11,663 nt of DNA from positions 1-11,663 of the forward strand of contig WRER01000008.1 of assembly GCA_009779205.1 (NCBI GenBank), written 5' to 3'. This document shows, in pieces, positions 1 through 5,953 of the stretch. This DNA comes from Methanobacteriota archaeon (lineage in GTDB: Archaea; Halobacteriota; Methanomicrobia; Methanomicrobiales; Methanospirillaceae). A program made the translations under genes and the position numbers. The notes below the pieces were generated by a model. That model saw only the letters and a list, made by a program, of their open reading frames with translations. It was not told the origin of the DNA and did no database searches. How positions within the stretch are numbered: the stretch's first letter is position 1; each line of letters starts with the position of its first letter.

Positions 1-546
1 AAAGGAGGAGTGATTGGCGGCTCTCTCATTAAAGGTTTGTTCCATGACGGTGAAGAGATCGAGATCCGTCCAGGAATTCAGCAGCAAGTTGAGAACAAAA
101 CCAAATGGGAACCAATCATAACAAAAGTCACTGCCATACATAAAGGAGTGAAAAAAGTCGCCACTGCAACTCCAGGAGGACTTGTTGCATTTGGGACAAA
201 GCTTGATCCAGCCATTACTAAAAGTGATATGCTTTCCGGGCAAGTGGCAGGGCATGTTGGAAAACTTCCGCCTGTCTGGAATCAGATGTGGTTTTCAGTG
301 AAGCTGATGGAGCGTGTGGTCGGCTCTGATGAAGAACAGGAGACTGAGCCACTGAAGCAGCGTGAACCATTAATGCTCTCTGTTGGAACAGCAGTAACAG
401 TTGGAATTATACAAAACACCAGAAAAGGTGCAGTAGAAGTAGTGCTCAAACGTCCTGTTTGTGCTGAAATTGGATCTCCAATTGCAATCAGTAGACAAAT
501 CGGAGGCAGGTGGCGTCTGATAGGAATGGGAACGCTCATAGAGTAG
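1..546 (+). CDS. eif2g: Translation initiation factor 2 subunit gamma (aIF2 gamma), C-terminal part
   Basis: This is the 3' part of the GTP-binding subunit of archaeal initiation factor 2, which delivers initiator Met-tRNA to the small ribosomal subunit. The reading frame is open from base 1, so the gene enters from the left with its G domain missing; 181 codons remain of a family length near 410. What is visible corresponds to the two beta-barrel domains. Strong matches are VIGGSLIKG, the EIEIRPG strand near residue 24, the PGGLVAFGTKLDP segment, LPPVW, and the C-terminal AISRQIGGRWRLIG signature. The downstream PIN gene starts inside the last codons, a 37-base overlap that suggests translational coupling. 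The ATT and GTG codons near position 10 lie inside the conserved barrel and are not starts. Identity is very secure from family conservation; no anomaly was seen in the visible part. Confidence 0.97.
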   Translation, partial: KGGVIGGSLIKGLFHDGEEIEIRPGIQQQVENKTKWEPIITKVTAIHKGVKKVATATPGGLVAFGTKLDPAITKSDMLSGQVAGHVGKLPPVWNQMWFSVKLMERVVGSDEEQETEPLKQREPLMLSVGTAVTVGIIQNTRKGAVEVVLKRPVCAEIGSPIAISRQIGGRWRLIGMGTLIE

Positions 547-923
547 TTCTCATTGATACAAATGGGTTTGTCAGCTCTGGACAATTTTGTCTGGATATCT
601 TTGGTGAGATAACAGATCTTCTTGGCAAATGCACTTTTGTTACTATTGCAGAAATCAAAGACGAACTTCGTGGCCTTGGAAAAGGCAATGGAAAAGATGC
701 AGCCGCAGCCCGATTTGGTCTCCAATTACTTGAAAAGTGTGATATTCTTCAGCCAGTACCATATTCGTCCGGTTCTGTCGATGATAAGATAGTTCTTGCA
801 GCACAGGAACACAGATGCTATGTAGTGACGAATGATAAAGAGCTAAAACAACGGCTTTTGAGCCAAGGTGTTGCCGTGATTGTTGTGCGCGGAAAAAAGA
901 AACTTGAAATTATCAGAAAATGA
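510..923 (+). CDS. PIN-domain protein, archaeal Fcf1/Utp24-like (predicted endoribonuclease)
   Basis: A 137-residue single-domain PIN protein. The PIN fold normally coordinates metal through acidic residues, which are visible here: Asp16 in LIDTN, Glu48 or Glu52 in TIAEIKDEL, Asp91/Asp92 in SVDDKIVLAA and Asp109 in VTNDKELK. Placement directly after aIF2 gamma and before rpo7, and the GQFCLDIF segment after the first Asp, fit the archaeal relatives of eukaryotic Fcf1/Utp24, which cut pre-rRNA, rather than a VapC toxin; no antitoxin gene is adjacent. The start is the GTG at 510, the only in-frame start upstream of the conserved core; GGAGG at 502-506 lies close before it with a short spacer. 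The start overlaps aIF2 gamma by 37 bases, so expression is probably coupled. A role in rRNA processing is inferred from family and context. Confidence 0.88.
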   Translation: MASDRNGNAHRVVLIDTNGFVSSGQFCLDIFGEITDLLGKCTFVTIAEIKDELRGLGKGNGKDAAAARFGLQLLEKCDILQPVPYSSGSVDDKIVLAAQEHRCYVVTNDKELKQRLLSQGVAVIVVRGKKKLEIIRK

Positions 924-953
924 ATATGTAGTTTTGAATTATCGGTGATATAG

Positions 954-1535
954 ATGTATTATAAACTCACAATGGAAGATAAAGTCCGTGTTCCTCCAAA
1001 CAGGATGGGCGAGGAGCTGGAAGATGTCATTATTGATGTTCTGCAGGAGCAGCTCGAAGGAAGTATCGATAAAGAAATTGGTATTTTCATTGCGGTTACA
1101 AAAGTAAATGAGGTTGGAGAAGGCGAGATGATACCTGGAGATGGGGGTGTATATTATGACGTTTTCTTTGAAGGAATTGTGCTGCGTCTTGGTCTGCAGG
1201 AAGTTATTGAGGGAATCGTCGTTGAAACAACCAGTTTTGGAGCGTTTGTCAGTCTTGGGCCAATTGATGCCATGCTTCATGTGAGTCAGATCTCTGATGA
1301 GTACATTAATTATGATGAAAAGAATGCACAATTAATATGCCAGGAATCACATGCCTACCTCAGTGTAGGGGATGTCGTACGTGCACGAGTTGTTACCCTG
1401 AGCTTGAATGAGCGGGAACCGCGTGATTCAAAGATCGGACTTACAATGAGGCAAGCTGGCCTTGGTGCACGCAGGTGGCTTGAGAGAGAGAGAGAAAACG
1501 CTGCAAAAAGCCAAAATGCAGAAAAAGGGGTGTGA
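954..1535 (+). CDS. rpo7: DNA-directed RNA polymerase subunit Rpo7 (E', RpoE1)
   Basis: This gene encodes the archaeal homologue of eukaryotic Rpb7, which with Rpo4 forms the stalk of RNA polymerase that helps open the promoter and binds emerging RNA. The 193-residue product has the expected two-part structure. The N-terminal tip domain (about residues 1-80) starts MYYKLTMEDKVRVPP and includes a DVIIDVLQEQLEG helix and a PGDGGVYYDVFFEGIV strand pair. An S1/OB RNA-binding domain (about 81-165) contains GIVVETTSFGAFVSLGPIDAMLHVSQI. The tail is charged, with a run of GA dinucleotides near 1483-1495 coding for alternating Glu/Arg. The start ATG at 954 is preceded by GGTGAT at 944-949, a good archaeal ribosome binding site. 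The gene sits three bases before spt4, an arrangement conserved in many archaea. Confidence 0.96.
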   Translation: MYYKLTMEDKVRVPPNRMGEELEDVIIDVLQEQLEGSIDKEIGIFIAVTKVNEVGEGEMIPGDGGVYYDVFFEGIVLRLGLQEVIEGIVVETTSFGAFVSLGPIDAMLHVSQISDEYINYDEKNAQLICQESHAYLSVGDVVRARVVTLSLNEREPRDSKIGLTMRQAGLGARRWLERERENAAKSQNAEKGV

Positions 1536-1538
1536 TCG

Positions 1539-1751
1539 ATGGCTGCCAGAAAAACATCAAAGAAGGGGGTGGCAAAAGTCTGTCGTGACTGCCACCGCGT
1601 AGTTGATGGAGATTCATGTTCTATGTGCGGAACAGCTAATCTTACCGCAGATTGGGCTGGATATCTTGTCATAATTGATCCAGCAACAAGCGATGTTGCA
1701 AAACGCATGAACATCACTGTTCCTGGCAGATATGCACTAAAAGTTCGCTGA
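1539..1751 (+). CDS. spt4: Transcription elongation factor Spt4 (RpoE2)
   Basis: A 70-residue zinc-ribbon protein matching archaeal Spt4, the partner of Spt5. The heterodimer clamps RNA polymerase around DNA and increases elongation processivity. Four cysteines in the family pattern are visible: Cys15 and Cys18 (CRDC), Cys27 and Cys30 (CSMCG). The C-terminal half includes the conserved dipeptide-rich segment ADWAGYLVIIDP and ends in PGRYALKVR, both typical of the family. The ATG at 1539 follows the rpo7 stop by three bases, and the site GTGATC (1532-1537) overlaps that stop codon, so the two genes are almost certainly co-transcribed and translationally coupled. The spt5 partner gene is not in the window. 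Length is normal for the family (about 60-70 residues). Confidence 0.94.
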   Translation: MAARKTSKKGVAKVCRDCHRVVDGDSCSMCGTANLTADWAGYLVIIDPATSDVAKRMNITVPGRYALKVR

Positions 1752-1775
1752 GAGCTGTTTTGTTACTACACTGAC

Positions 1776-1793
1776 TTTATCTGTTCCCTTTTT
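1776..1793 (+). promoter_or_regulatory. Weak TATA-like element and T-run between spt4 and dephospho-CoA kinase
   Basis: TTTAT at 1776-1780 lies at about the right distance (28-32 bases) for a TATA box serving a near-leaderless start at 1808. The following run of five T at 1789-1793 could also act as a weak archaeal U-rich terminator for the upstream operon. Both roles are inferred from position and base composition only. Confidence 0.3.
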
Positions 1794-1807
1794 CATTGAG
1801 AGTATAC

Positions 1808-2302
1808 ATGCTTACACTACTACCCCAGTATCGTTCTCTTTTTTCCAAACCATTCGGTCCGATTTTCTCCGATATGGAGGAAGTACATGCTGCATATCCA
1901 GACCACATATTTTGTAGTGTTGGAGATGTCGTAACAGAACAGTTGTTTTGTTCAAAAGCTCCATGGAAGGTAGCGATTGTTGATGGTTATACGAGAAGGA
2001 ATCGTTATCTGATCGATATTCCAGCGGATGCATCTGTGCTTACAGTGGATAACCCTCCTGGCTGTATCTCTCCGATGCTGATTGCAGCAGTGCAAGAGGC
2101 TGTCTCTGATTGGAGGAAAAAGCATACTGTGATCAATATCAATGGAGAGGAGGATCTCGCTCTTCTCCCATTGCTTTTGTTTGCCCAGAGTGGTACAGTT
2201 CTTTTATATGGGCAACCGAATGAAGGAATCGTTACTCTTGTTGTAGATGATACTTCCCGCAAGCTCGCATATGAATACTTGCAGTACTTTGTGGATGACT
2301 GA
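1808..2302 (+). CDS. GTP-dependent dephospho-CoA kinase (DUF359 family)
   Basis: This protein belongs to DUF359, shown in Thermococcus to be the archaeal GTP-dependent dephospho-CoA kinase that catalyses the last step of coenzyme A synthesis. It is unrelated to bacterial CoaE. Family motifs are visible, numbered from the ATG at 1808: PFGPIF (15-20), SVGDVV (37-42), DGYTRR (59-64), NPPGCIS (82-88), the acidic NGEEDL (112-117) and YGQPNEG (134-140). I prefer the ATG at 1808, giving 164 residues beginning MLTLLPQY, over a TTG at 1796, because the family usually begins just before this Leu-Pro segment. There is no clear ribosome binding site before either start. A TTTAT element at 1776-1780 sits about 30 bases upstream, which would fit a nearly leaderless transcript. 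The gene ends the left expression block; S24e and S27ae genes, often found next in archaea, are absent. Confidence 0.9.
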   Translation: MLTLLPQYRSLFSKPFGPIFSDMEEVHAAYPDHIFCSVGDVVTEQLFCSKAPWKVAIVDGYTRRNRYLIDIPADASVLTVDNPPGCISPMLIAAVQEAVSDWRKKHTVININGEEDLALLPLLLFAQSGTVLLYGQPNEGIVTLVVDDTSRKLAYEYLQYFVDD

Positions 2303-2331
2303 ACTTCACAAAAGCATGCAGAACAAATTAT

Positions 2332-2352
2332 GCAAACCTGCAAACAGGTTGC
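2332..2352 (+). other. Hairpin after the dephospho-CoA kinase gene
   Basis: GCAAACCTG pairs with CAGGTTGC around a CAAA loop, giving eight base pairs with one bulged A. It lies 30 bases after the stop codon. It is followed by a purine-rich, not T-rich, sequence, so it is not a classical intrinsic terminator; a 3' end stabiliser or processing site is possible. Confidence 0.45.
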
Positions 2353-2367
2353 GAAAAGGAAAAAGAT

Positions 2368-2414
2368 GACGATGCATTGGAAGGGGTTAATCACTATCGT
2401 CCAGAGTTTAACCC
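2368..2414 (+). other. Interleaved inverted repeats, possible H-type pseudoknot
   Basis: GACGAT (2368-2373) is complementary to ATCGTC (2396-2401). GGGTTAA (2384-2390) is complementary to TTAACCC (2408-2414). The order stem 1, stem 2, stem 1, stem 2 is that of an H-type pseudoknot, with connecting segments of 10, 5 and 6 bases. A G-U pair (2374/2395) can extend stem 1. Repeats of this length occur by chance in a region this size, so the RNA interpretation is only a proposal. Confidence 0.3.
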
Positions 2415-2579
2415 ATAGGTTCTGATAAAGATCACGCCAAATTTCTTTTAATCTCCTCAAATAAGGATATTTTACGGCAATATTATTACATTCAACACAA
2501 AATTTGACATATGTGTATGGCCCTAATTAGGACTGTTGTTAGAGGAATGAATATACCACCTTCAAAATAGATTGAAAGG

Positions 2580-2585
2580 AAAAAA
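2580..2585 (-). terminator. T-rich tract downstream of marR
   Basis: Read on the minus strand, six T residues lie in a pyrimidine-rich context about 80 bases after the marR stop codon. Archaeal RNA polymerase can terminate at such T-runs without a hairpin. There is no other support. Confidence 0.3.
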
Positions 2586-2665
2586 GAGCAAAGTTTTGAA
2601 ATCAAAAAGCGAACCTTGGGTTTAATTTGGAGTTGAATCAGACTTGATACCTAAAACATTGGACG

Positions 2666-3319
2666 TTAGTGTTTACGATAATCCGTTACCCAGTATTCGC
2701 GCCATTCCGTATCGTTGTTCTGATTTTGGCTGCTAAAACCGCCCATGTTTCTGAAACCACCGTGCCCGCGACCAAAGTCACCATGGAAATCGCTACGGTC
2801 AAAGCAACGCCCATTTACGCCTCCCATTTCGGTAAAACGACCATGCCGTTCTTCAAACATTGCCTGGAACCGTTTCGACAATTTACTACCATCGGAGCCG
2901 AGCTTCGTTTGCAACGCAACGATTACACGGTCGAGATAGTCACCAAACGCCTTTTGTTCATCATCAGATAAGCAAGAAAATATGTCACGAAAGTCCAGCA
3001 TTTCTGGCTGTTCCTCATTTCTGCCTTTGTCTGTGAGCTTGACAAGCATAACGCGCTTGTCCCGTTCAAACGATTCACGGGTGACATAACCGCTTTTGAC
3101 GAGTTTGGCAAGCAGTTCATTTAATGACGCGATATGTAAACCGAGCAGATACGCCAAATCTTTTGTGCTGATACCGTCCTGCATCTTCAATGCGGCGAGA
3201 ATCCTCCCCTGTCCACGTGTGGTGTCAGCCAAATGGCTGCCTTCGGCATAGTTCCTCATATGTTGATTTTGCAACAGCCATTGGAGCCAAGTCAGTTTTT
3301 TGTAGAGTTCGTTGATCAT
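2666..3319 (-). CDS. MarR-family winged-helix transcriptional regulator with Gly/His/Phe-rich tail
   Basis: A 217-residue MarR-type regulator that probably binds DNA as a dimer. A helical N-terminus (1-30) leads into TRGQGRILAAL and the winged helix (about 35-100): GISTKDLAYLLGL, the recognition helix IASLNELLAKLVKSGYV, and the wing with ERDKRVMLVKLTDKG. Residues 107-155 form the helical dimerisation part (LSDDEQKAFGDYLDRVI). The tail (about 159-200) is low-complexity, rich in Gly, His, Phe, Arg and Asn, and unusual for the family; a role in metal or ligand binding is conceivable but unproven. The start ATG has a strong GGAGG site (3331-3327 on the minus strand) seven bases upstream. By eye the gene is richer in G+C than its neighbours, and it interrupts a conserved archaeal block, so horizontal acquisition is likely. 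No transporter or redox target gene sits beside it. The ligand is unknown. Confidence 0.9.
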   Translation of the reverse strand: MINELYKKLTWLQWLLQNQHMRNYAEGSHLADTTRGQGRILAALKMQDGISTKDLAYLLGLHIASLNELLAKLVKSGYVTRESFERDKRVMLVKLTDKGRNEEQPEMLDFRDIFSCLSDDEQKAFGDYLDRVIVALQTKLGSDGSKLSKRFQAMFEERHGRFTEMGGVNGRCFDRSDFHGDFGRGHGGFRNMGGFSSQNQNNDTEWREYWVTDYRKH

Positions 3320-3331
3320 TGTAGTGCCTCC

Positions 3332-3342
3332 TTACATTGTAA
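3332..3342 (-). promoter_or_regulatory. Small palindrome in the marR leader
   Basis: TTACA-T-TGTAA is a perfect 11-base palindrome with a central base. It is immediately upstream of the ribosome binding site and downstream of the predicted transcription start. A related TTACAAAGTG motif lies at 3352-3361. It could be a second operator site for MarR near the transcription start; this is inferred from symmetry and position. Confidence 0.4.
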
Positions 3343-3360
3343 AGTGTGCCATTACAAAGT

Positions 3361-3386
3361 GCACCCTTCAAATATATAAAGGGTGC
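3361..3386 (-). promoter_or_regulatory. marR promoter: TATA box inside a perfect inverted repeat (putative operator)
   Basis: GCACCCTT (3361-3368) and AAGGGTGC (3379-3386) form a perfect 8-bp inverted repeat around a 10-base spacer. Read on the minus strand, TTTATATA, a near-consensus archaeal TATA box, spans the first arm and the spacer and lies about 50-60 bases before the marR start codon. Repressor binding here would directly block TATA-binding protein. The symmetry (arm centres about 18 bp apart) suits a MarR dimer, so negative autoregulation is the likeliest reading. Confidence 0.65.
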
Positions 3387-3683
3387 CATTTGTTTTATCC
3401 TCAAGTGTGAACCACCAAATTAAACGGAGATTAATCTTTTTTTGCCTGAATGTCTTTTAACCTGATATTTTCAAAAAATAGTTGGTATACAATTAAACCC
3501 TGATAAAATAACCTTTTAGATTAAACGGAACAGAAGCGAACGAAAAATGGATGAATTTGTAAAAGTATAATTTAACGAATTAGGCAAGATGTTTGCATGA
3601 ATAATAGCGCGTCAAACCTGCCTTCCTGCCGGTCAGGCAGGGTAGGCTCGGTCTAACGGATAACTTTGCCAATGAGATAATAA
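3387..3683. other. Gene-poor, A+T-rich stretch between marR and the immunity-like gene
   Basis: No gene was recognised. It contains two copies of ATTAAACGGA (3419-3428 and 3520-3529), the palindrome GATTAATC (3429-3436) and a G+C-rich inverted repeat (3617-3646). A very short frame at 3547 (MDEFVKV then a stop) has no support. Confidence 0.6.
3617..3646. repeat. G+C-rich inverted-repeat element
   Basis: CCTGCC (3625-3630) and GGCAGG (3636-3641) pair around a GGTCA loop, and another CCTGCC (3617-3622) lies just outside, so alternative foldings exist. The element is sharply richer in G+C than its surroundings. This suggests a dispersed palindromic repeat or a structured RNA segment rather than random sequence. 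No second full copy is visible in the window; a distant partial resemblance is ACCTG/CAGGT at 5962-5980. Confidence 0.4.
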
Positions 3684-4247
3684 ATGAGAATGAGAAGGAT
3701 TCTGTTTGATAGAAATAGTGAATGTTTACAGCCTCTTTTAGCTTTGATTGAGAAGCAAAAACACCGGACGCTTGTTTTGTGGGCATTTGAATATGCGGAT
3801 GAGCTGACAAATAGATTTGAGGAAAAATATCCAGATGAGCACAGACCACGTGAAGCTGTCAAGACTTCTAAAGCATGGGCACAAGGTAAAGTGAAGATGC
3901 CTGTTGCAAAAAAAGCCATTCATGCTGCGCATAATGCTGCAACTCAAATATCTGACGATATTGTCTATTGCTCAATTGTCCGCGCTATTGGTCATGCTGT
4001 TGCAACTGTTCATGTTGAAACTCATGCTATTGGCGGACCCATATATGCTTTGACGGCGCTTGTATATGAGAATGAAGATGAAAATGCACAAGCGGCAGTC
4101 GCAAAAGAATGTGATAGGTTATATGAACGCTTGTTATATTGGGAATCAGCGGTAGATACTGTGCAAACATCGTGGGCAGATTTTTTATTGAGAGATGATG
4201 TTCCAAATAAAGAACGACTTCATAGAGAAAAAAGAGAAGGGAAATAA
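3684..4247 (+). CDS. Imm-5-like 'putative immunity protein'
   Basis: A 187-residue, almost entirely helical soluble protein. It resembles the group annotated in bacteria and archaea as 'putative immunity protein' (Imm-5-like). Diagnostic segments are HRTLVLWAFEYADEL (27-41), the FEEKYPDEHRPREAV segment (45-59), KAWAQGKVKMPVAKKAIHAAHNAA, and RAIGHAVATVHVETHAIGGPIYA in the middle, with several conserved His and Ala positions. The family is named from polymorphic-toxin immunity surveys, but many members have no adjacent toxin, and none is visible here. Two in-frame ATG codons exist (3684 and 3690) and neither has a clear ribosome binding site; I use the first. The gene is in the same orientation as herA, separated from it by 106 bases. 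The function in this organism is unknown; an immunity role is only by family name. Confidence 0.78.
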   Translation: MRMRRILFDRNSECLQPLLALIEKQKHRTLVLWAFEYADELTNRFEEKYPDEHRPREAVKTSKAWAQGKVKMPVAKKAIHAAHNAATQISDDIVYCSIVRAIGHAVATVHVETHAIGGPIYALTALVYENEDENAQAAVAKECDRLYERLLYWESAVDTVQTSWADFLLRDDVPNKERLHREKREGK

Positions 4248-4353
4248 CAAAGAAAAGACGCCTCGCACGTGTCCAATGGATCTTTGCCGGAGGGTTCATA
4301 GTTTTGATAAAATGAGAGGTGTTATCTATGGGTGTGTGCATATGTGATGAAAT

Positions 4354-5844
4354 ATGATTCCTTATTTTACTCTTGCATCTGGATCATTACTTTCCTATCA
4401 GTTTTATGCTTCTCCTGAAGATCCTATATATGCAGGGGATGTAATCGTTATCGATGATATCATTAAAAACCTTCATTTTTTTGCAAAGATAACTGAAATT
4501 GGATCGGCAGCTCCAAATGCACCAGTTCCTCCTCATACTGTTGCGGTTACAGCATATCCTCTGGGATTTGCTGATGAAAGAAAACAATTTCACCCCCCAA
4601 AGACAACACCAAATACAGGTTCTGTTGTCCGATATCCAACAAGTGATGATCTTACCTTTTTAACTCGTGCTATGGGAGATATTGAGATTGGAAAGATGCG
4701 TTCAGGTACCGGTGTGCTTGAAGGGGTTCCAACATGTCTTCATGCAAAGATGCTGACGCAGCATATGGGGGTCTTTGCAACGACTGGTATGGGTAAAAGT
4801 AACTTTATGAAGGTTTTTGCTGCCTCTGTTATGCGAGAGAAGCCATTTGGAATGTTGCTTGTGGATCCTCACGGAGAGTATGTAACAGGTCTTCGAACAG
4901 CAGATGGGTCTGTAAACTATGGACTTCTTCAATATAAGAAAAAAAGAGCAAATCTTTCAATTTTCTCAATACGCAGTGATGAAGTTTTAACCAAAAACAG
5001 ATTGTATAGGCTGTCTTTTTCTCATCATGATTTTATGGCGACAGACCTTGGGCTGATGTATCCACTTAATACTGCCCAACAAGAGATTACATTTGCTCTG
5101 CTCCCATATCCGGGTGAGGACATTCTTGATTTCTTTCTCAATGAAGATGTTGACTCACTTCCTTCATCAATAAAGACAACGGCATATCTTGGAAATCATC
5201 CAAAAATTGTGCATCGCTTGCGAAGCCTTGATCCTGATGCACTTCGTGTTATCCAACGGCATATTGAAGATATGATGGAACGATGTGCGTTTTTCATGAC
5301 AAAAGACGTCTCAACCATACAATTTATTGTAGATGAGTTATTCCAAAAGAAAGTCGTGCTTATTGATGTCCCGCAAGTAAGTGAACAAGGAGAGTTATTC
5401 ATTATTGCAGTCATTACTCGTGCCATTCTAAGTGCATGCAAAGAACGAGCAGCACAAGGACAGGATACAAGACAGGTATTAATTGCTATTGAAGAGGCAC
5501 AGCGAGTGCTTGGAGAGAATTCGATGGGTGCACAGATCTTTCGCGAGGTTGTAATGGAAGGGCGAAAGTTTGGAGTGGGGCTATGTGCTATCACCCAGCA
5601 GCCAAAAAACATCGATCGACGTCTGCTTGCACAAATGAATACCTCAGTCATTATGGGACTTTCTGATCAGCATGATCGTCAGACTATGGCGACAAGTGCG
5701 AAACAGGATCTTACAAAGATGATGATTGAAATTCAGACGCTGGATAGAGGAGATGCAATTATCAGTACCCTTGGTATCCCCTTTCCAGTAAGTGCAAAGA
5801 TCTATCATTATGAGTCATACATTGACAGACTCAATCAAGAATAG
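4354..5844 (+). CDS. herA: HerA-like hexameric DNA translocase/helicase ATPase
   Basis: A 496-residue FtsK/HerA-superfamily ATPase. HerA forms a hexameric ring that pumps DNA, and in many archaea works with nuclease NurA, Mre11 and Rad50 in end resection. An N-terminal beta-rich HAS-barrel-like part (about 1-90) precedes the ATPase. Walker A is ATTGMGKS (142-149), followed by LLVDPHGEY (168-176), typical of HerA. Walker B is VLIAIEEA (375-382) with acidic Glu380/Glu381. Arg404 in EGRKFG is a candidate arginine finger, and TQQP (414-417) is the sensor-like motif. The C-terminus contains the usual brace-like GDAII...PFPVSAKIY. The ATG at 4354 is preceded by GTGAT (4344-4348). No nurA, mre11 or rad50 gene is in the window, so this may be an orphan or a second HerA paralogue. 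A defence-associated role is possible but not shown. Confidence 0.9.
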   Translation: MIPYFTLASGSLLSYQFYASPEDPIYAGDVIVIDDIIKNLHFFAKITEIGSAAPNAPVPPHTVAVTAYPLGFADERKQFHPPKTTPNTGSVVRYPTSDDLTFLTRAMGDIEIGKMRSGTGVLEGVPTCLHAKMLTQHMGVFATTGMGKSNFMKVFAASVMREKPFGMLLVDPHGEYVTGLRTADGSVNYGLLQYKKKRANLSIFSIRSDEVLTKNRLYRLSFSHHDFMATDLGLMYPLNTAQQEITFALLPYPGEDILDFFLNEDVDSLPSSIKTTAYLGNHPKIVHRLRSLDPDALRVIQRHIEDMMERCAFFMTKDVSTIQFIVDELFQKKVVLIDVPQVSEQGELFIIAVITRAILSACKERAAQGQDTRQVLIAIEEAQRVLGENSMGAQIFREVVMEGRKFGVGLCAITQQPKNIDRRLLAQMNTSVIMGLSDQHDRQTMATSAKQDLTKMMIEIQTLDRGDAIISTLGIPFPVSAKIYHYESYIDRLNQE

Positions 5845-5850
5845 TTTTTT
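5845..5850 (+). terminator. T-run immediately after herA
   Basis: Six T residues directly follow the herA stop codon. T-runs suffice for termination by archaeal RNA polymerase. No hairpin precedes it, so the call rests on composition and position. Confidence 0.4.
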
Positions 5851-5931
5851 GAAAACGGAAAAGCATAAGGAAACAAACAGAAAAAGCAGGGTATGCAAGC
5901 GTAATATTCTGATTATAGAAAATTTCAATTC

Positions 5932-5953
5932 TGCACTAATTTTGCACTATTTT
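5932..5953. repeat. Two tandem copies of an 11-base unit
   Basis: TGCACTAATTT is followed immediately by TGCACTATTTT, with one mismatch between the units. It lies in the 225-base spacer between herA and pth2. An operator or a chance duplication are both possible. Confidence 0.4.

Larger units (their letters stand above)
2303..2665. other. Gene-free stretch between dephospho-CoA kinase and marR
   Basis: No credible coding region was found; the longest frames are shadows or under 20 codons. The stretch holds a hairpin (2332-2352), two interleaved inverted repeats that could form a pseudoknot (2368-2414), a perfect 10-bp palindrome CCTAATTAGG at 2522-2531, and a purine run (2574-2589) that reads on the minus strand as a T-rich tract after marR. 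Genes for ribosomal proteins S24e and S27ae, expected here by comparison with many archaeal genomes, are not present even as recognisable fragments. Confidence 0.7.

Noticed and set aside
282..725. Minus-strand open frame of 147 codons opposite aIF2 gamma and the PIN gene
   Set aside because: Both plus-strand genes are firmly identified and the antisense product has no recognisable features.
1483..1497. GA dinucleotide run as a possible phase-variation tract
   Set aside because: It is short, lies in the last part of an essential polymerase subunit gene and encodes an ordinary Glu/Arg tail.
2366..2425. C/D-box sRNA candidate: ATGACGA and CTGA flanking about 50 bases
   Set aside because: Box C has a mismatch, the internal boxes are missing and the flanks do not pair. 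The pseudoknot-like repeats explain the symmetry better.
2005..2460. Minus-strand open frame of 151 codons
   Set aside because: It is mostly antisense to the dephospho-CoA kinase gene and its translation is Cys/Ser-rich with no protein-like pattern.
3547..3597. Possible small gene remnant (MDEFVKV, stop, then FNELGKMFA)
   Set aside because: It is too short to assign to any family and has an in-frame stop; chance is the simplest explanation.
3580..3947. Several minus-strand open frames over the immunity-like gene
   Set aside because: They are antisense shadows; the plus strand has a recognisable family over the same bases.
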